The position numbers and the translations under genes were made by a program. From positions 190,650,448 through 190,714,447 of the forward strand of contig OY720632.1 of NCBI GenBank assembly GCA_963169105.1: a stretch of 64,000 nucleotides of DNA. Direction: 5' to 3'. Below, one piece after another: positions 21,171 through 33,220 of this stretch (position 1 is the first letter of the stretch; the number at the start of each line of letters is the position of its first letter). Under the pieces are notes generated by a model. It made no database searches, was not told the origin of the DNA, and saw only the letters and a list, made by a program, of their open reading frames with translations. The DNA is from Ceriagrion tenellum. Lineage: Eukaryota > Arthropoda > Insecta > Odonata > Coenagrionidae.

Positions 21171-21728
21171 GGGAATTTGAGCGAAATATCATTTTACCTA
21201 GAAATCAATGAATTTGGTCTCATTTTAAAGAAAAATATACTACCCTTCTATTGACACAAAAATTCAACCCCTTGCCTCATTACTTTCGGAGATATTTACC
21301 AGAAAATACCAGCCCTTTAATATGGGAAATGATACGTGTGTGCGCTCCAGTGAGACCCTATATTAAAAATGAGGCATATCCTGCACTTATATCTCGTCGA
21401 AAAATCAAAAGTGTGTAGTTGGTGTGTTTTCTCAACTATTTTTGAAAATTAATCGTATTTTCAATGCAGTAAATTTTTCGGGATCACAATAAACCTTCAG
21501 TTTTGAAGGAGTTTCAAACGCACCGCGTGAAAAAAATGAGTCAAATTAAAGACTTATTTGGATATTTTCATTTAATTACCTACGATTTCTGTCATTGAAA
21601 ACTATATTGTTGCACCATTAATAATGCAATAATTAATTCGTGTGTCTCACAGCTGGTGAAATTAAAACGTATATATCGAATATGGTCTCTGTTATGATTA
21701 GGTAACTATCTTGCTCGGACTACCTTAA
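21171..21728. mobile_element. TTAA-flanked MITE, copy 1 (uninterrupted)
   Basis: 554 bp, homologous throughout to 51,519-58,062 (with its insertion removed) and 62,952-63,467. The right end is CGGACTACC followed by TTAA (21,725-21,728). The left flank is TTTA, a decayed TTAA. There is no coding capacity. The TTAA flank points to piggyBac-type mobilisation, by inference. At the point where copy 2 carries a Helitron-like insertion this copy reads CTATATTGTTGCACC without interruption. Confidence 0.8.
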
Positions 21729-21927
21729 AAGCGAATGGAAGTGTCAAATGAACAAACAGTGCACAAAAAAACTTTTTACGTCAACGGAAACGTGGCTTCG
21801 AATACTGGAGTACGAATATTGGAGGAGGCAGAGATCTCGGCCCACGTTAACCTTTCAGTAGGCGCTATGGGCACATGGGTGGCCAACGTTGTTTCATTTG
21901 TGTGCCGGTTCTCATAGGATGGCATAA

Positions 21928-22080
21928 TCCTACTAATATTATAAATGTGAAATTTTGTATGTTTGGATGTTTTTTACTCAATCACGCAAAAACTACTGGA
22001 CCGATTGAGCTGAAATTTGGCACGTAGATAGAAAATATATCTGTGGATAATATAGGCTATATTAAAAAGCCCTCAGGGTC
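21928..22080 (+). mobile_element. Helitron-like 5' end fragment
   Basis: Starting with TC after an A, the sequence TCCTACTAATATTATAAATG, then GCAAAAACTACTGGACCGAT and GCTGAAATTTGGCACGTAGA, matches a widely distributed insect Helitron 5'-end consensus that I recognise from memory. The downstream end was not found, so the copy appears truncated or its end is undetected. Confidence 0.6.
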
Positions 22081-25000
22081 CCATAAGGCCCCTCTCGTGG
22101 TCCACGTTAATCATTGGGTTCGGTGCAGTGGTTTTATTTTTTGCTTTTTAAAAGTACTTTCACTCAAGATAGAGGGCTGGAATTTTTTTATCGGATGGCT
22201 GAATAAATGAAAATTCTAATTCTTTCAATTGATTTTCTATTACTATTCATATTCGTGTGAAAGTCATGTTTTTAGCTGAAAATTCTCACATTTTCTCTGA
22301 AACCCACAATATCATATTTCCTTGGCAACCAAAGATTTGATTTGCAAAAGATATTCACGCTTCTTTGAATTACATTTTTTCCTGCAGGCCCATGATATCA
22401 TATTGAGAGGATATCTGTATAAGAAGGGCCTAGAGTCCTACGGGCCCCAATGGGCCCAGATTCGTAAGGCCACGTGATGGATTGCTTAGGTGGGTAATCG
22501 ATAAATTCAATGCATATTTACAATAAGTATACATCCAACACTCCTGAGGGAAAGCCGTTAAGAGAATGTTTAAGGAGGTTCCTCTGCCGCTCGGTGCGTC
22601 AAAAGCCGGTGAAAAATCCATCTTCTTAAGTGTTTTAAGAAGTCGATTAAAAAAACATTACCTTACGTAGTCACCTATAGTATTCAAACAAGTACTCAAA
22701 AACTTTGTGAATAGGTTGTATCGAAGCACTTGAAAGTGGGAAACAATTTTTAAAACCCATCAGTAGCTTATTTTGATCTCGGTTTCTGGCTGGCAACTCG
22801 TTGCCACGTTTCATTGCTCTGACAGTAAATTTTAGCTCATCACCGCTATTTCGTGATCTGAAATGTGTTCCATAATTTAAAAATAAGTTTCAAAATATGT
22901 ACATGGAAATGTAACTCCTTATTTAAATATAATGGGTAAAAATCATGTGTTAGAACGACTTGGCAACGGTGGTAAGTGCAACATTGCTCAATTACTGCGT
23001 TCACTTGTTTTCCTGCTCTCGTGTTGGCGTGTGTTTGTGTTTGTTAGTGACTGCTTTCCAGGAAATCGTTAATATTATACATATACATTTGTATAATACA
23101 TTACTGAATTTATGTATTCATTTATATAAATACCCGTGGGTATTATAACATATCTTCAGATAACTTTAGTTTCCTTGGAAGCTATCTATTTCCTGCCATG
23201 CCGAGGGAACCCGGACAACATTACCGGAACAACGACAATTTCTAATACTTTTTTGTCAATGTATTAAATTTAGCGTCAATGCACAAAAAATCCAGCTCCA
23301 CAAAGTTCATTGTAAATTCCCGTCTGCTCGAAAAATCACTCGTTTCATCACGGCACAGCCGCACAGCGTTGCCGATGTGGAATCAAACGGCAGCGCCACA
23401 TGTTAGTAACTACGTGATTTCTGCTATTTTTATTGCAAAAATATGTTAATATCATTTAAACCAACGTGTTAAGGGTATATTTTTTAAATATTATCATGAT
23501 TCTTATACTGTGGCGCACCTTATATCAGTTTTTTGTCAAAACGACATTTATATTCGAATAGTAATCTGCATTTCTTCTACTCATAGGCAAGCATTGCCAT
23601 AAGAACCTATAGAAATTCTCTCATTTTTAAATGCGATTTCCGAGAAATATAGCGTGGAAAACCTAATTTATTTCAACGGCAATCGATAGAGTACAATAAG
23701 AAGGGCTTATTTTGAAACTTTCATGAAAATGACATTTACTTCGTTTCTCGGTGGAACCTCCTTAAGCTTATTTTATAATGAGCTGATACCGATGCTTTAA
23801 TGATGACCAGTGTTTATAAGCATTAAACGAAAAAATAAATAAAAAATTCAACACAAAAATACCAAAAAAGGATACCTATATCAAGAAAAATGGGAAACTA
23901 AGTCGGTCACCTTCCCGTGGTGTTTCTCGGGTCATACTAAGAATCGCACAAATCTCATCCTAACCCAACCACGGAAGGGTAGCCAGCTATAAATCTGGTT
24001 CAAATATTGACCCGTCTCTTTCGAAACTTCAATCTGTTTTAATATGGCGGAAACTATAATAACGCCACTACATTCATCTTACCCGAAAGAAAAATGGGGT
24101 ATTCTTCACAATGAACGCCATCCATGCATGAAAATGGACAATTGCCCAAGGAATTACATATATTTTTGATTTAAAAAACGAAACCAATGATTATGGCTAC
24201 CCTTAACGCCTAAGACGCAGTCCAGGTAACGGAGGATTAATTGGTCAAATAAATATGGCTGCTGCTGCAAATGATCCGTTTGACATTTTCAACCGCTGGA
24301 TTGGACCCCCTACTCTCCAATCCTGTTTGAAGATACTCAACTCCCACATCAAAAATGAATATCGCAACTGAAATAAGAAATGCATGTCTGTGCATTGTAC
24401 ACAAGGGAAGCGATTAAGTTCATTCACTCAGAAGACGTCTCAAAGGAGACCGCTCAGTATACTTCAGGTTTTGTGGCTTTCGTATGCAATGAATTCAGCG
24501 TTTTTCACAGCCTTTGAGTTTCAACGGGCACCTTTCGCTTGTGTATACTAATAAGTTTCAGTAGCTGCACATTACAATGTCCTCAAAAGTCTCACATGGT
24601 CGTTTGTAACTAATTGTTGCAGGGTTAGAATTAAATAGCGTACGAAAGGATGCCAGCGTGACCGGGCCACACGCGACTAACTGTGCAACCTTTTTCTGTC
24701 GGCAATATTATATTATATATTATTCATATAGTATTTATGCATTATTATATTATAATCAGTTATAAAATATATAAAACTTGTTGGATATTTTATTTAAATA
24801 TTGTCACAGTGGACGTTCGATGCTCAAAATATTTCACGATTTTTGAATGACTTTGGGTTTAATGACTATAAATATATTCCATAGTGAAAAAACCTTAATA
24901 AACGACCAAGCAAGCAGCTAGCCTGCTCAATCCGTGAGCAGGGGTGTGTTCCCGCAGGGGGTAAGTGTCCTAGTCTAGAAATAGCTCCTTGGTGAAAATG

Positions 25001-25540
25001 TTTTTTTTTCATTCACTGTTCTCCTTTGTTGTTTTGAAAGCCATTTGAATAGGAGAGCACTGTGGGTTTCTTTTGTTTCAACCTTTACACTCTTCCACTC
25101 TCCCTTTCGGCCTTTCTCCCTTGTCACTGTGTTTCCAAGCATCTGGTTGTGGCAACCACAACCCAAAAATATAACTTACACCTTTGCACGGATGGTCACC
25201 TAACACCCCCTGCCACACGCCCAAGCTTTAAAAATCCAAAACTACTACCAAATCATTAAGGCAGAGATCCCACATTCAGCGCACCAAACCTCACTCTTCT
25301 AGCTCAAAAGTTGACAGAAAGAATCAAAACGGATACAGAATGACTGACACGCTACAAAATTAATATATACAGATAGATATTAGACTAATTTTATTGCTTG
25401 TAAAAATATTTTACAAAAAAAATTGAAAATTTTAGGCTGTAAAAAAAATTGAATTTGGAGCACCCGTAGCCCACCCGCCTAATCGCGGGACAAAATTTTA
25501 CGCGCCCATGTGAATAGGGTTGAGTGAAATGCAGTTGTGT
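22081..25540. other. Noncoding AT-rich region, nothing assigned
   Basis: No protein-like frame, TIR pair or tRNA-like unit was recognised. GGGTAGCCA (about 23,969) and TGGCTACCC (about 24,193) face each other and may be remnants of a short TIR element. Confidence 0.35.
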
Positions 25541-25549
25541 TTTATAAGT

Positions 25550-25960
25550 TGTTACGCGTCCGTCGACCTCCTCGACTGTCCGAAGAGCGACCGACGCCTC
25601 TCTGACGGGACGTCCTTCAAGAAGGCCACTTCTTCCCCTCTCTTTCCCCTCCCCCTCTAACCTTCTCCCCTCCCCTCTCTACGCTGGCGCCTCACTGCGA
25701 TCGGGAGCGGAAACAAAGCCTCCACTCTCGCGACCCGTGTCTCGTCGGGTGTGTCGTCCCAGATCCTCGCCTCCGGACCATTCATCTCTCTCTCCTGGAC
25801 CCCTGGCCCCAGAGATACATCGGAGTGGGAGTGGCAACCGCTGCCCGGTAACCCAAGGTATGTGGCGATCCGTCGCCTCACGGCCCCTTGAAACATCCAA
25901 TGCGAGGCCCCGAAACGAGACGGCAGGCGAAGAGGGGGATAAATCGGAAGGAAAGGCATT
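25550..25960 (+). promoter_or_regulatory. GC/CpG-rich block, possible promoter or noncoding 5' exon
   Basis: A sharp rise in GC and CpG content over about 400 bp contrasts with the AT-rich surroundings. Pyrimidine-rich CCCTCC tracts stand at 25,635-25,680. CCCAAG|GTATGT at 25,852-25,863 is a good match to a splice donor. It lies 22 kb upstream of the Nmdar1 ATG on the same strand, and a 3' splice-site-like sequence precedes that ATG. A distal first exon of Nmdar1 is therefore conceivable but unproven. Open frames on both strands here lack recognisable domains. Confidence 0.3.
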
Positions 25961-26050
25961 CACTTGTTTGCTCTAGGCTCATAATTTCTCAGTCTGTCAC
26001 GTGTGCGGGTGTGCATAGAAAATTGCGTCGTTCAAAGGTCGCTTTACTAG

Positions 26051-26281
26051 GTACATTTTATTGTAAATACAGCACTCTGCTATCGACCTCTTGCTTTATA
26101 AATCCAATTCAAAATATCAAGTACAGGTCAGTGTTAGTGATTCAAGCAATCATCCTTCGCCAACGTTTCGGACTTTAATGAATTCCCTTATCAGGGCTAC
26201 ATGAGAAGAAAATTAAATTCCGAAACGTTGGCGAAGAATGATTGCTTGAATCACTAACACTGACCTGTACATTTTATTGTA
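26051..26281. repeat. 51-bp inverted repeat flanked by 15-bp direct repeats
   Basis: Arms 26,121-26,171 and 26,220-26,270 are reverse complements with one mismatch; the loop is 48 bp. GTACATTTTATTGTA occurs at 26,051-26,065 and again at 26,267-26,281, like a target-site duplication partly overlapping the right arm. CCAACGTTTCGG in the arms recalls Penelope-like tails, but this is only suggestive. Confidence 0.85.
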
Positions 26282-27640
26282 CAAACGAATGTATCATAGA
26301 ATGTACAAGAAACTGAATGGAATTAGAGCAGGTTCTATTTCCCGTTAAATCATTCAGACAATTATACAGTTTGCCGCTTTGCACGGTACGATTTTCTTCG
26401 TGAAGGAATTTGTACATTCGTTTGTGCAAAAAAATGTACCGTGTAAAGCGGCCTTATAAGCGGTGAAACACAGGAATGCATGCGGAAATGCATTGACGGC
26501 GGATGGAATAAACAGCAACTGCTTTCATTCTGAGCCCGTGCTCTTACACCATTTCTGTTCGTCAAATTTTGCAATTATATGCCTCGGGTAGAACGGGCAG
26601 TTTAGTGGTCGTAACGTCTTCGCGATCTGTGCCTCTGCACCCCACGCCAAAAGACTTACAGTTGTAACACGTAACGTGTTCATGTAGAACGTATACCCGG
26701 GTGTGATTATTTTTTTGACGGTCAGATTTCCGTGGGGAATCGCAGAGGGGTAGATGGGGAAGGCAAAGAGGAAATGTCCCCCAACACTCATACGACACGT
26801 GAATTTCATCTCCTCGGGTTCTCGGTTCTCTGCCGATCTCGCCGTTCATGAAGACTAGGAGAACGAAGACGACGTCTTGGAAATGGTTATGGGAAAATGA
26901 ACAATGGGCGTTTAGTTCAAGATACGAGGGAGGGAAAGCAGATGGAGTGCGAGGCTGATCTTTTTAATGAGAGCGCTCGGTAAGTGACGAGGGAAAAGAG
27001 CGACAGACGACTGTGGACAACAGAGGCAGCGATAGAATCGGTTGCGGCGACAAAGCCTGGTGGGACTTGAGTCGATGATGAACTCATTAATTTCGGGTGG
27101 AAAAGGGTGTTGTCGTCAGAGTTTGCCCCTTTATCACCTCGGGCACCCAAATCGCTCTAAACAGAGGAAACGCGGCACTCGTGGATTAGAACGCTTAAGT
27201 TACTATAAATTCGAACCCCTGTTTGTGTTGTCACCAATCAAACAAAAGAGTCGTGTTTGTCCCTCTCCTCACCCCCATCGCATGATCCCATTTTCGGCGG
27301 ATGGTTTTCAGAGGGAACCCGATCCCTACTTGAGTGTCATGTGGAAGGCACTTCAAGTTCAGTACTCCGTTTATCGGATGAGACGTTAAACCGTGGTCTC
27401 CTTGGCGCCTTTCGTTAAGAGCAGGCTAATGCCGACGCCGGGTTTCTCTCCACCCTTCCTCCCTTACCTATCCCCTATGGCGCAAATGAAGTTAGCCGTC
27501 GGTCGCCTCCCCAAATATCCCAAGGACCGTATTTTAGTGTTCGAATCCCCAGCTTAGAGACATGCCGCTGTGCGAATTAATATGAACGTTATCGGAGGTG
27601 AGATGCGGAAATAGGAATCTCCGTTGTTTTTTACGTCATC
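26282..27640. other. Noncoding region with moderate GC, nothing assigned
   Basis: Several 70-115 codon frames overlap on both strands, but none has a domain I recognise. GTACATT-type repeats related to the preceding inverted repeat recur near 26,410-26,440. Confidence 0.35.
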
Positions 27641-28270
27641 GTTCTCCTTCCGAGTGACTAGGGAGGGAGTGAAAATACATCTACATAATACCTCGCGAGC
27701 CTCCACATGGGCGTGTGCAAGGGGATGTCAGGTCACCAGCCGTGTATAGATGTAAAATTTTTGGACGCGAAATGGTGACATGTACTATGGGAGTATATTT
27801 GGAGGAGTTCAGTTTTTATTGTGGTCGCTTGTTGTGCGCGGAAAGGACGAGTTTTTGTACCTATCTGTTCGGCAGAGTATCTCTCTTATTTTATCGCATC
27901 TGTCAGACCTAGAAATGTAGTGAGGCGTCATGATAATATCCTCTGTGTCGCTCTGAAACACACCAGTTCTGAATATCTCAAGCAGCATAAGCCTAGCGTG
28001 CAGCCTCCGAGTCTCTAGGGGCTTCCACCTTAGTCCCTCTAAAAGTTGTGAGACACTATATGTATGCTCGTAGCAGTTTTTAACGAAGCGTAGAGCTTTT
28101 CTTTGTATTTTGTAAATTTTTTTGGTTAAACCTTTATCACCGGGATCCCAAATGCTCGCGGCGTATTCGAGGTGTGGCCTAACCAGAGCGAAGTAGCATC
28201 CCTCTTTTATACTTTTTCATCCGAGGGCCTTCCTATTATACGCTTAACAGAACCTAGTTTCTTTAATGCT
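27640..28270 (-). pseudogene. CR1/L2-like LINE ORF2 C-terminal remnant
   Basis: On the minus strand, YFALVRPHLEYAASIWDPGD (about 28,190-28,130) is the diagnostic C-terminal thumb-type motif of CR1/L2-like and related non-LTR polymerases. IYKIQRKALRFVKNCYEH follows. Further downstream, SDRCDKIREI (about 27,910) and a VEAREVL-type tail (about 27,700) appear in shifting frames. Stops and frame changes show it is dead. Confidence 0.75.
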
Positions 28271-29840
28271 GTGCCGCGTATGTTTTGTACATGTGTTCCT
28301 CACGATACATAATATGGGGGGTCACGGGGTCGGTCACGGGGGGCGGGGGGCACGGGAAGGAAACCCGCTCGCCCCCTCTTCCGGGGTCTTATTCAGTGAG
28401 GATCCATTATGGTCGAACCTTGGAAAAACTTGCTACTTATTCACTCCTGGCTGATAAAAGGGAGTATGAATTAATGAGATTCCGAATCATTAATTTAAGA
28501 TTCCATTGCTAACATTTATGAATATAAAGTTATTAATTCAGTCGCGATACTGGAAACGAAATACGAAATAATAGAATTTCAAAGAAACAAGTCCATGTTT
28601 ATTTGCTTCCGCACGCATGTTTTTCATCCAGCCCTGAATTTTATTTTTTTATTGAACATTTCCAATTATACATTCCTCGGGAAATTTTGAGAATTGCAAT
28701 TCTGTATTGAGCCTTCTTCCGTGGCCGCGAGGACGTGTAGGCGTGGCGATTGTGGTCATCAAATGTCTTCAACATCGCGGGAAAGCTGTTGAAGCCGACA
28801 CCAAGGGTAATAACGCCAAGTCCCTCGTGTGCAAACTTAATTCCCCGGCGCATGTCTATATTGACAGATTTCGGTTCCCTGAATATTTTGCTCGTGGTTT
28901 CGTCTTCAATTAAACGTCTATTCTAGACTAAAATGGAGATTCAGAAATCCTCATCAGACTCCAAATTCAGAATTTAGCCTCCACCAATGCCCAATAATTT
29001 TCTTTTTCTATTGACAAAACTTCCAACTCCGCCCGATTTTTGCCTGTTATGGTCTCTTCTCCGATTATTTGAATTTTAGTTTATATTGTTAGACGTAAGA
29101 TGCGGAATCTACCTCTTACACCATGAAAAATAACGCTTAAACAATCAGGGTAAATGGTTTGAACGCGTTGGTCAGTCACACATCGGTGAGCAGTGTCATG
29201 AAGTCGTCAATGATGACTTCAAAAGCCGTGCTTTCTCAAAGAAATATTTCTTATCCCTCAATCATTGAGTCTTCTTCTTGAATTGCTTTCCTTTCGATAT
29301 GTAAATTTTCAAATCAAGCTTTCATATTGCGATGTCCGTGTTCGCGACCGTGACTCTCTGATGGCGGACACAATGGCAGGGTTCGCCAGGGTTATGTCTA
29401 AGGATCTCCCCTCCCGACTTCGGTTCCTCATTCCAAAGGCATCGGGATAATTTTCCAAATGTCTAGCCTCGGAGAGCCTCCATTGATTTTCAACTTGTTG
29501 TAGTATTATTAAGCCGTTGGAATGGAGTCACCAGGAGTTGATTTACAACAGAGGAGTAAATTCCGCGTGGGTCGACCGTGGAAAAAATTTCCATCCATAC
29601 GGTACGCTTGTGGACCATCTCGAGGTTGAGTCTAGGAATGGGTTGAGTTTACTTCGACATTTATTACAATAGACTCTCTTAAAGTTAATCCATCAAGTAA
29701 TTGTGATACACAAGCAAAAACCTGCTAAAACTTTTCACGAGACGAAATCACACTAATACGGCTGCACTATTAGTATGCTATGGATTTAAGATAGTTGAAG
29801 GTGATGTCTCTATAAATACACAAATACACACACGTTTCCC
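28271..29840. other. Noncoding region, nothing assigned
   Basis: A G-rich patch (28,315-28,350) and random short frames only. Confidence 0.35.
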
Positions 29841-29844
29841 TATA

Positions 29845-30500
29845 CACATTTATTTATTTATTTTACCACCAAAAAGGGCATGAGGGCTATTATTATTGAC
29901 TGACATAATCAATAAATAAATAAATATTTCAAACTAAAACATAATAAACATAAATAAAAAAAATATTAATGAGGCAAACGTAAGAAAGGGAGTTAGGGAT
30001 TGGAGAGGGGTGGATCATTTAAGAAGCGTTTCAGGGAGGATTTGAAGACGAGGTGGCAGAGCAGAAAAGGTCCAAGAAAGGATATTTCGAGGCAAAAGAG
30101 TTAAGCAAAGGAGGGGATTCGGTGGAAGAAAGAGCGCTGGGAGATGGAAAGACGGAATTGGGGAGTATGCAATAGACAGTTACTGCGTAATGGACGTGGA
30201 GGAACATGAACACGAAAGAAAGGGAGTATTTCATTGGTCCGCTGAAGATTCTGTGTAGGAACATCATATCTAATAGGATACGGCGGTGAGTAATGTGAAA
30301 AAGGCCAAGGGAGGAAAGGATGAGGTCACGGGTTGAGCTTCTGAAGGTGGGGACTCGATGGCGGACTATGGCGAGAAAGAAGTTGACTGGACGGTTGAGC
30401 AAATCCAAGGTAGTTAGGCAGGCGGTAGACCAAATTGGTGCACAGTATTCTAAGATGCACGAAGTGCTGTTAATATTAGGCAAAGCAGATAAAGATACCA
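29845..30500 (-). mobile_element. Jockey-like non-LTR retrotransposon, 3' end fragment 3
   Basis: The minus-strand frame 30,483-30,031 (150 codons) begins with ILEYCAPIWSTACLTTLDLL, the motif that follows the RT fingers-palm in Jockey/I-type ORF2. It continues through FRSSTRDLILSSLGLFHI and RRILLDMMFLHRIFSG to the ORF end. A 3' tail rich in TTTATTTATTTA follows. It shares about 200 bp with 19,410-19,620 and is collinear with 20,490-21,120, so three members of one family lie within 11 kb in the same orientation. Confidence 0.8.
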
Positions 30501-30945
30501 GCGTTGTGGAACAAATCTATTAAATAGTTTCACGACCTATCGCCTAACCAAATCAAAAGTGTCCTTGGTAGTCTCTCCTTATGCATAATAGTCTCTTATC
30601 ATTCGCTGGAAAACTATGCATCTTACACCTGTCCGTTGTGCAGTCTATTTACCTAATTTCATTCTCAGAGCCTATTCTGCCGTGGTATGCCGGAGCTCGT
30701 TAGATTGAGCGAGATGGAGAAGATTCTTAAGAGGAGGATTGTTTATCTCCAAAAATGAAAGTTATGAGGAAAACGGTGCGGCCCGGTCCTGCATACTTTA
30801 CCACAAGAGTTATACTGCTGTAACAACCAAGTGTTTTTTACAAAGAAACTGTTAAATTGGTTATTTTTACAGAAAAATGTTGAAACATTATTCAAAACTA
30901 TAGCTTACGTTTCTTCAATAAGGTTTCTATTGACCATGTTCACGG
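30501..30945. other. Noncoding spacer
   Basis: No feature recognised. Confidence 0.35.
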
Positions 30946-30949
30946 ATTC

Positions 30950-31290
30950 CATATAGTTTATGTAGTGTTGCTCCAAATGCATTGTATTCTATTAATTGAA
31001 ATTAACTGAGATATTTACTACTAAAGATAAAATGTAACATGTGTGTGATAAGATGATACCTTCATATTGTGTGAGGACACTACTTGTATGTTTAGTTGAA
31101 TAGCCCCCTTTGTATATTTTATTTTGTTTTTATTTTCGTGTAACTGCCGAAAAACGCCACATCCAAGGAATGGCAACCCCATTACAGGAACTTTCCATCA
31201 GGGGTGACTAATTTCACTCCTCTGTTTAATTAATTATTTTTGTATTTCTTATTGGAGTGGAATAAACATTTATTATTATTATTAAACAGC
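30950..31290 (+). mobile_element. Non-LTR-like 3' end with (ATT)n tail
   Basis: The segment ends GGAATAAACATTTATTATTATTATT, a microsatellite tail preceded by an AATAAA signal, and contains CCGAAAAACGCCACATCCAAGGAATG. The same sequence lies in minus orientation at 61,521-62,012, where it is interrupted by a 198-bp insertion. Confidence 0.75.
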
Positions 31291-33220
31291 AGTGCCACGA
31301 TGTGACAAAAGCGAGAGTAAACGCATGAACAGAGCATTGAAAGAAAGAGGTTACGTGAAATACAGTGCGCTTCCAACGTCTTCAAAATTGATTTTTTTCT
31401 GGATCCATCCCGAAAGGAAATGGAATTTGAAGATAGATTGGTTATGCATTTAAGTATTTTGAGATGCTCTTTGTGTTTGATTCAACCGTTTGAGGAGCAA
31501 ATAAACGTCTATTGTCAGTAAATTATTCCTTCGTCGCTTGTCTCGTGCCAAAATATTGATGGACGCCCTTCATTTTCGGCGTGACCAACTCTGAGGTCAC
31601 TAGGTCATTAGAATCGTAGAAATGATACGGGGGTGGAATAAATGAACAATAATCGATAAACACGTCATGTTGGTATCGAACCTACGGTTTCATTGGCGCA
31701 ATGAAGTCTGGAAGGTATTCTCCAAAACCACATTCCCAAAGCACACAATGCAGGTTCACTGTATTTGTATGAACTGGACTGTAGACGAATGGGTTTTGAC
31801 GATAGTTCGTGTAAAACTTTCTCTCAGTATAAGAATCAAACAAGGGCTTCTTTTGAAACGACTTTCGAAAGATTTTTGCGAACGAAATATTTAAAGCTGC
31901 GATGTCGAAGGTCCGGTCTGTCGATTGAAGGAAGAAGGAGACTAAACTGAAATCGCTTTGAACGGGGTTTAAGGGTTTTCGGAAAGAGAGAGAGAGAGGG
32001 TATTGATAGGGCCCGTTGAATCCATAGCGCAATTAAGGGGCGCCCTAGTTCCACATTTGCTCGATGTCGTTTGACGTTTCCGCTGGCATTTCTCGGCTGC
32101 TTTCCTCGCTTCGTAGGCAAACCTACTTTTAGTTCGATGGAAGTTACGTGCAGTGTAGCGGAGCAAGATCTCTTATTCAAGATTCTCTTATTTGCTCATT
32201 TGGTTACACCGATGTGAAACATTGAACACCACGACGACCAATGCAGATTGTATAAACAACAATGATGGTGGGCGTGCCGACGTCGTCCGTTCCAACGGGA
32301 TGCTGGGAAGGGTGCTGCGGATCAATAACCACGGAGAAGGGAGGAGAAGATGAGAGGGGAGGGGATGTAGGAGAAGATGAGAGGGGAGGGGGGTGAAAAG
32401 AGGGGTAGAGGGTGAAACTACCCCCTATCCCCCCCTCCCTCCCCGTCTATCCCTTCCGCTCCCTCGCTCTCCACTTGAAACATCATTCCGGGCGATCCTT
32501 GCTCTGTAACTCGGTGGTCAATTATCGCCGTGCATTTGTCCGCCGCTTCTCAAATACTTTCTTTGCTCGGGCTCTATGTGTGTGAATTCAAAAGAGTTTT
32601 CCTAGGGTTGTCATGGATTTGTTCCCGGCCAAATCAATAGCATCAGTCGTGGCTTCTGGGGAGCGCTCTCAACTGTGTGTGTGACGAAACTAAATTTGAA
32701 TTTCCCCAGGGTTTTCAAAAAACTTCATTCCATCTTTGACCAGCATTTGGCAGAGTCACGGGAGAAATGCTTCTGTCCATAATTAATATCAAGCACAAAA
32801 TTAACCTTCACTTCAATTGCATTTGCCCCATTTACATTATAAGGGTTGATTGGTGGTTGACAACTTGGCTCTAACTTAATGCGCTAACTTTTCGCGATTT
32901 CTAGTTTGCCGTTGTAGAAATGCTGGTGACCTCTGTTGAAGATTTGGAAATCACTAGAAAACACCTGAATGAACCTACGCGCGTGTAATTTTCCCTAAAA
33001 ATTTTGGTAATTACGTATCTCTTCAAAATCTTAAATTAATCACCGCACGAATAGACTTTCTGGGACATAAGGAGATGAGAACAACAGATTCTCTTTCATT
33101 TTCGCGTTGCCGTCCATTTGATTGGACGATAATTTTATAAATTGGTATTCAAACCAAAATTTCAACTTCCAATCATACTCCTTTCAAATACCGTTAACCA
33201 TGGCCAACCCAAGTATACCC
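31291..33220. other. Noncoding region with a purine/pyrimidine-rich patch
   Basis: No gene recognised. At 32,330-32,460 a purine-rich run (GGGAGGAGAAGATGAGAGGGG repeated about twice) is followed by a pyrimidine-rich run (CCCCCCTCCCTCCCC). Overlapping frames around 31,680-32,180 have no domain I can name. Confidence 0.35.

Noticed and set aside
25657..25976. Overlapping 79-100 codon frames in the CpG-rich block
   Set aside because: Stop codons are rare by composition alone, frames overlap on both strands, and no domain is recognisable.
30031..30483. Host gene with a 150-codon open frame
   Set aside because: The sequence is the C-terminus of a non-LTR ORF2 with two relatives in the window, so it is a retrotransposon fragment.
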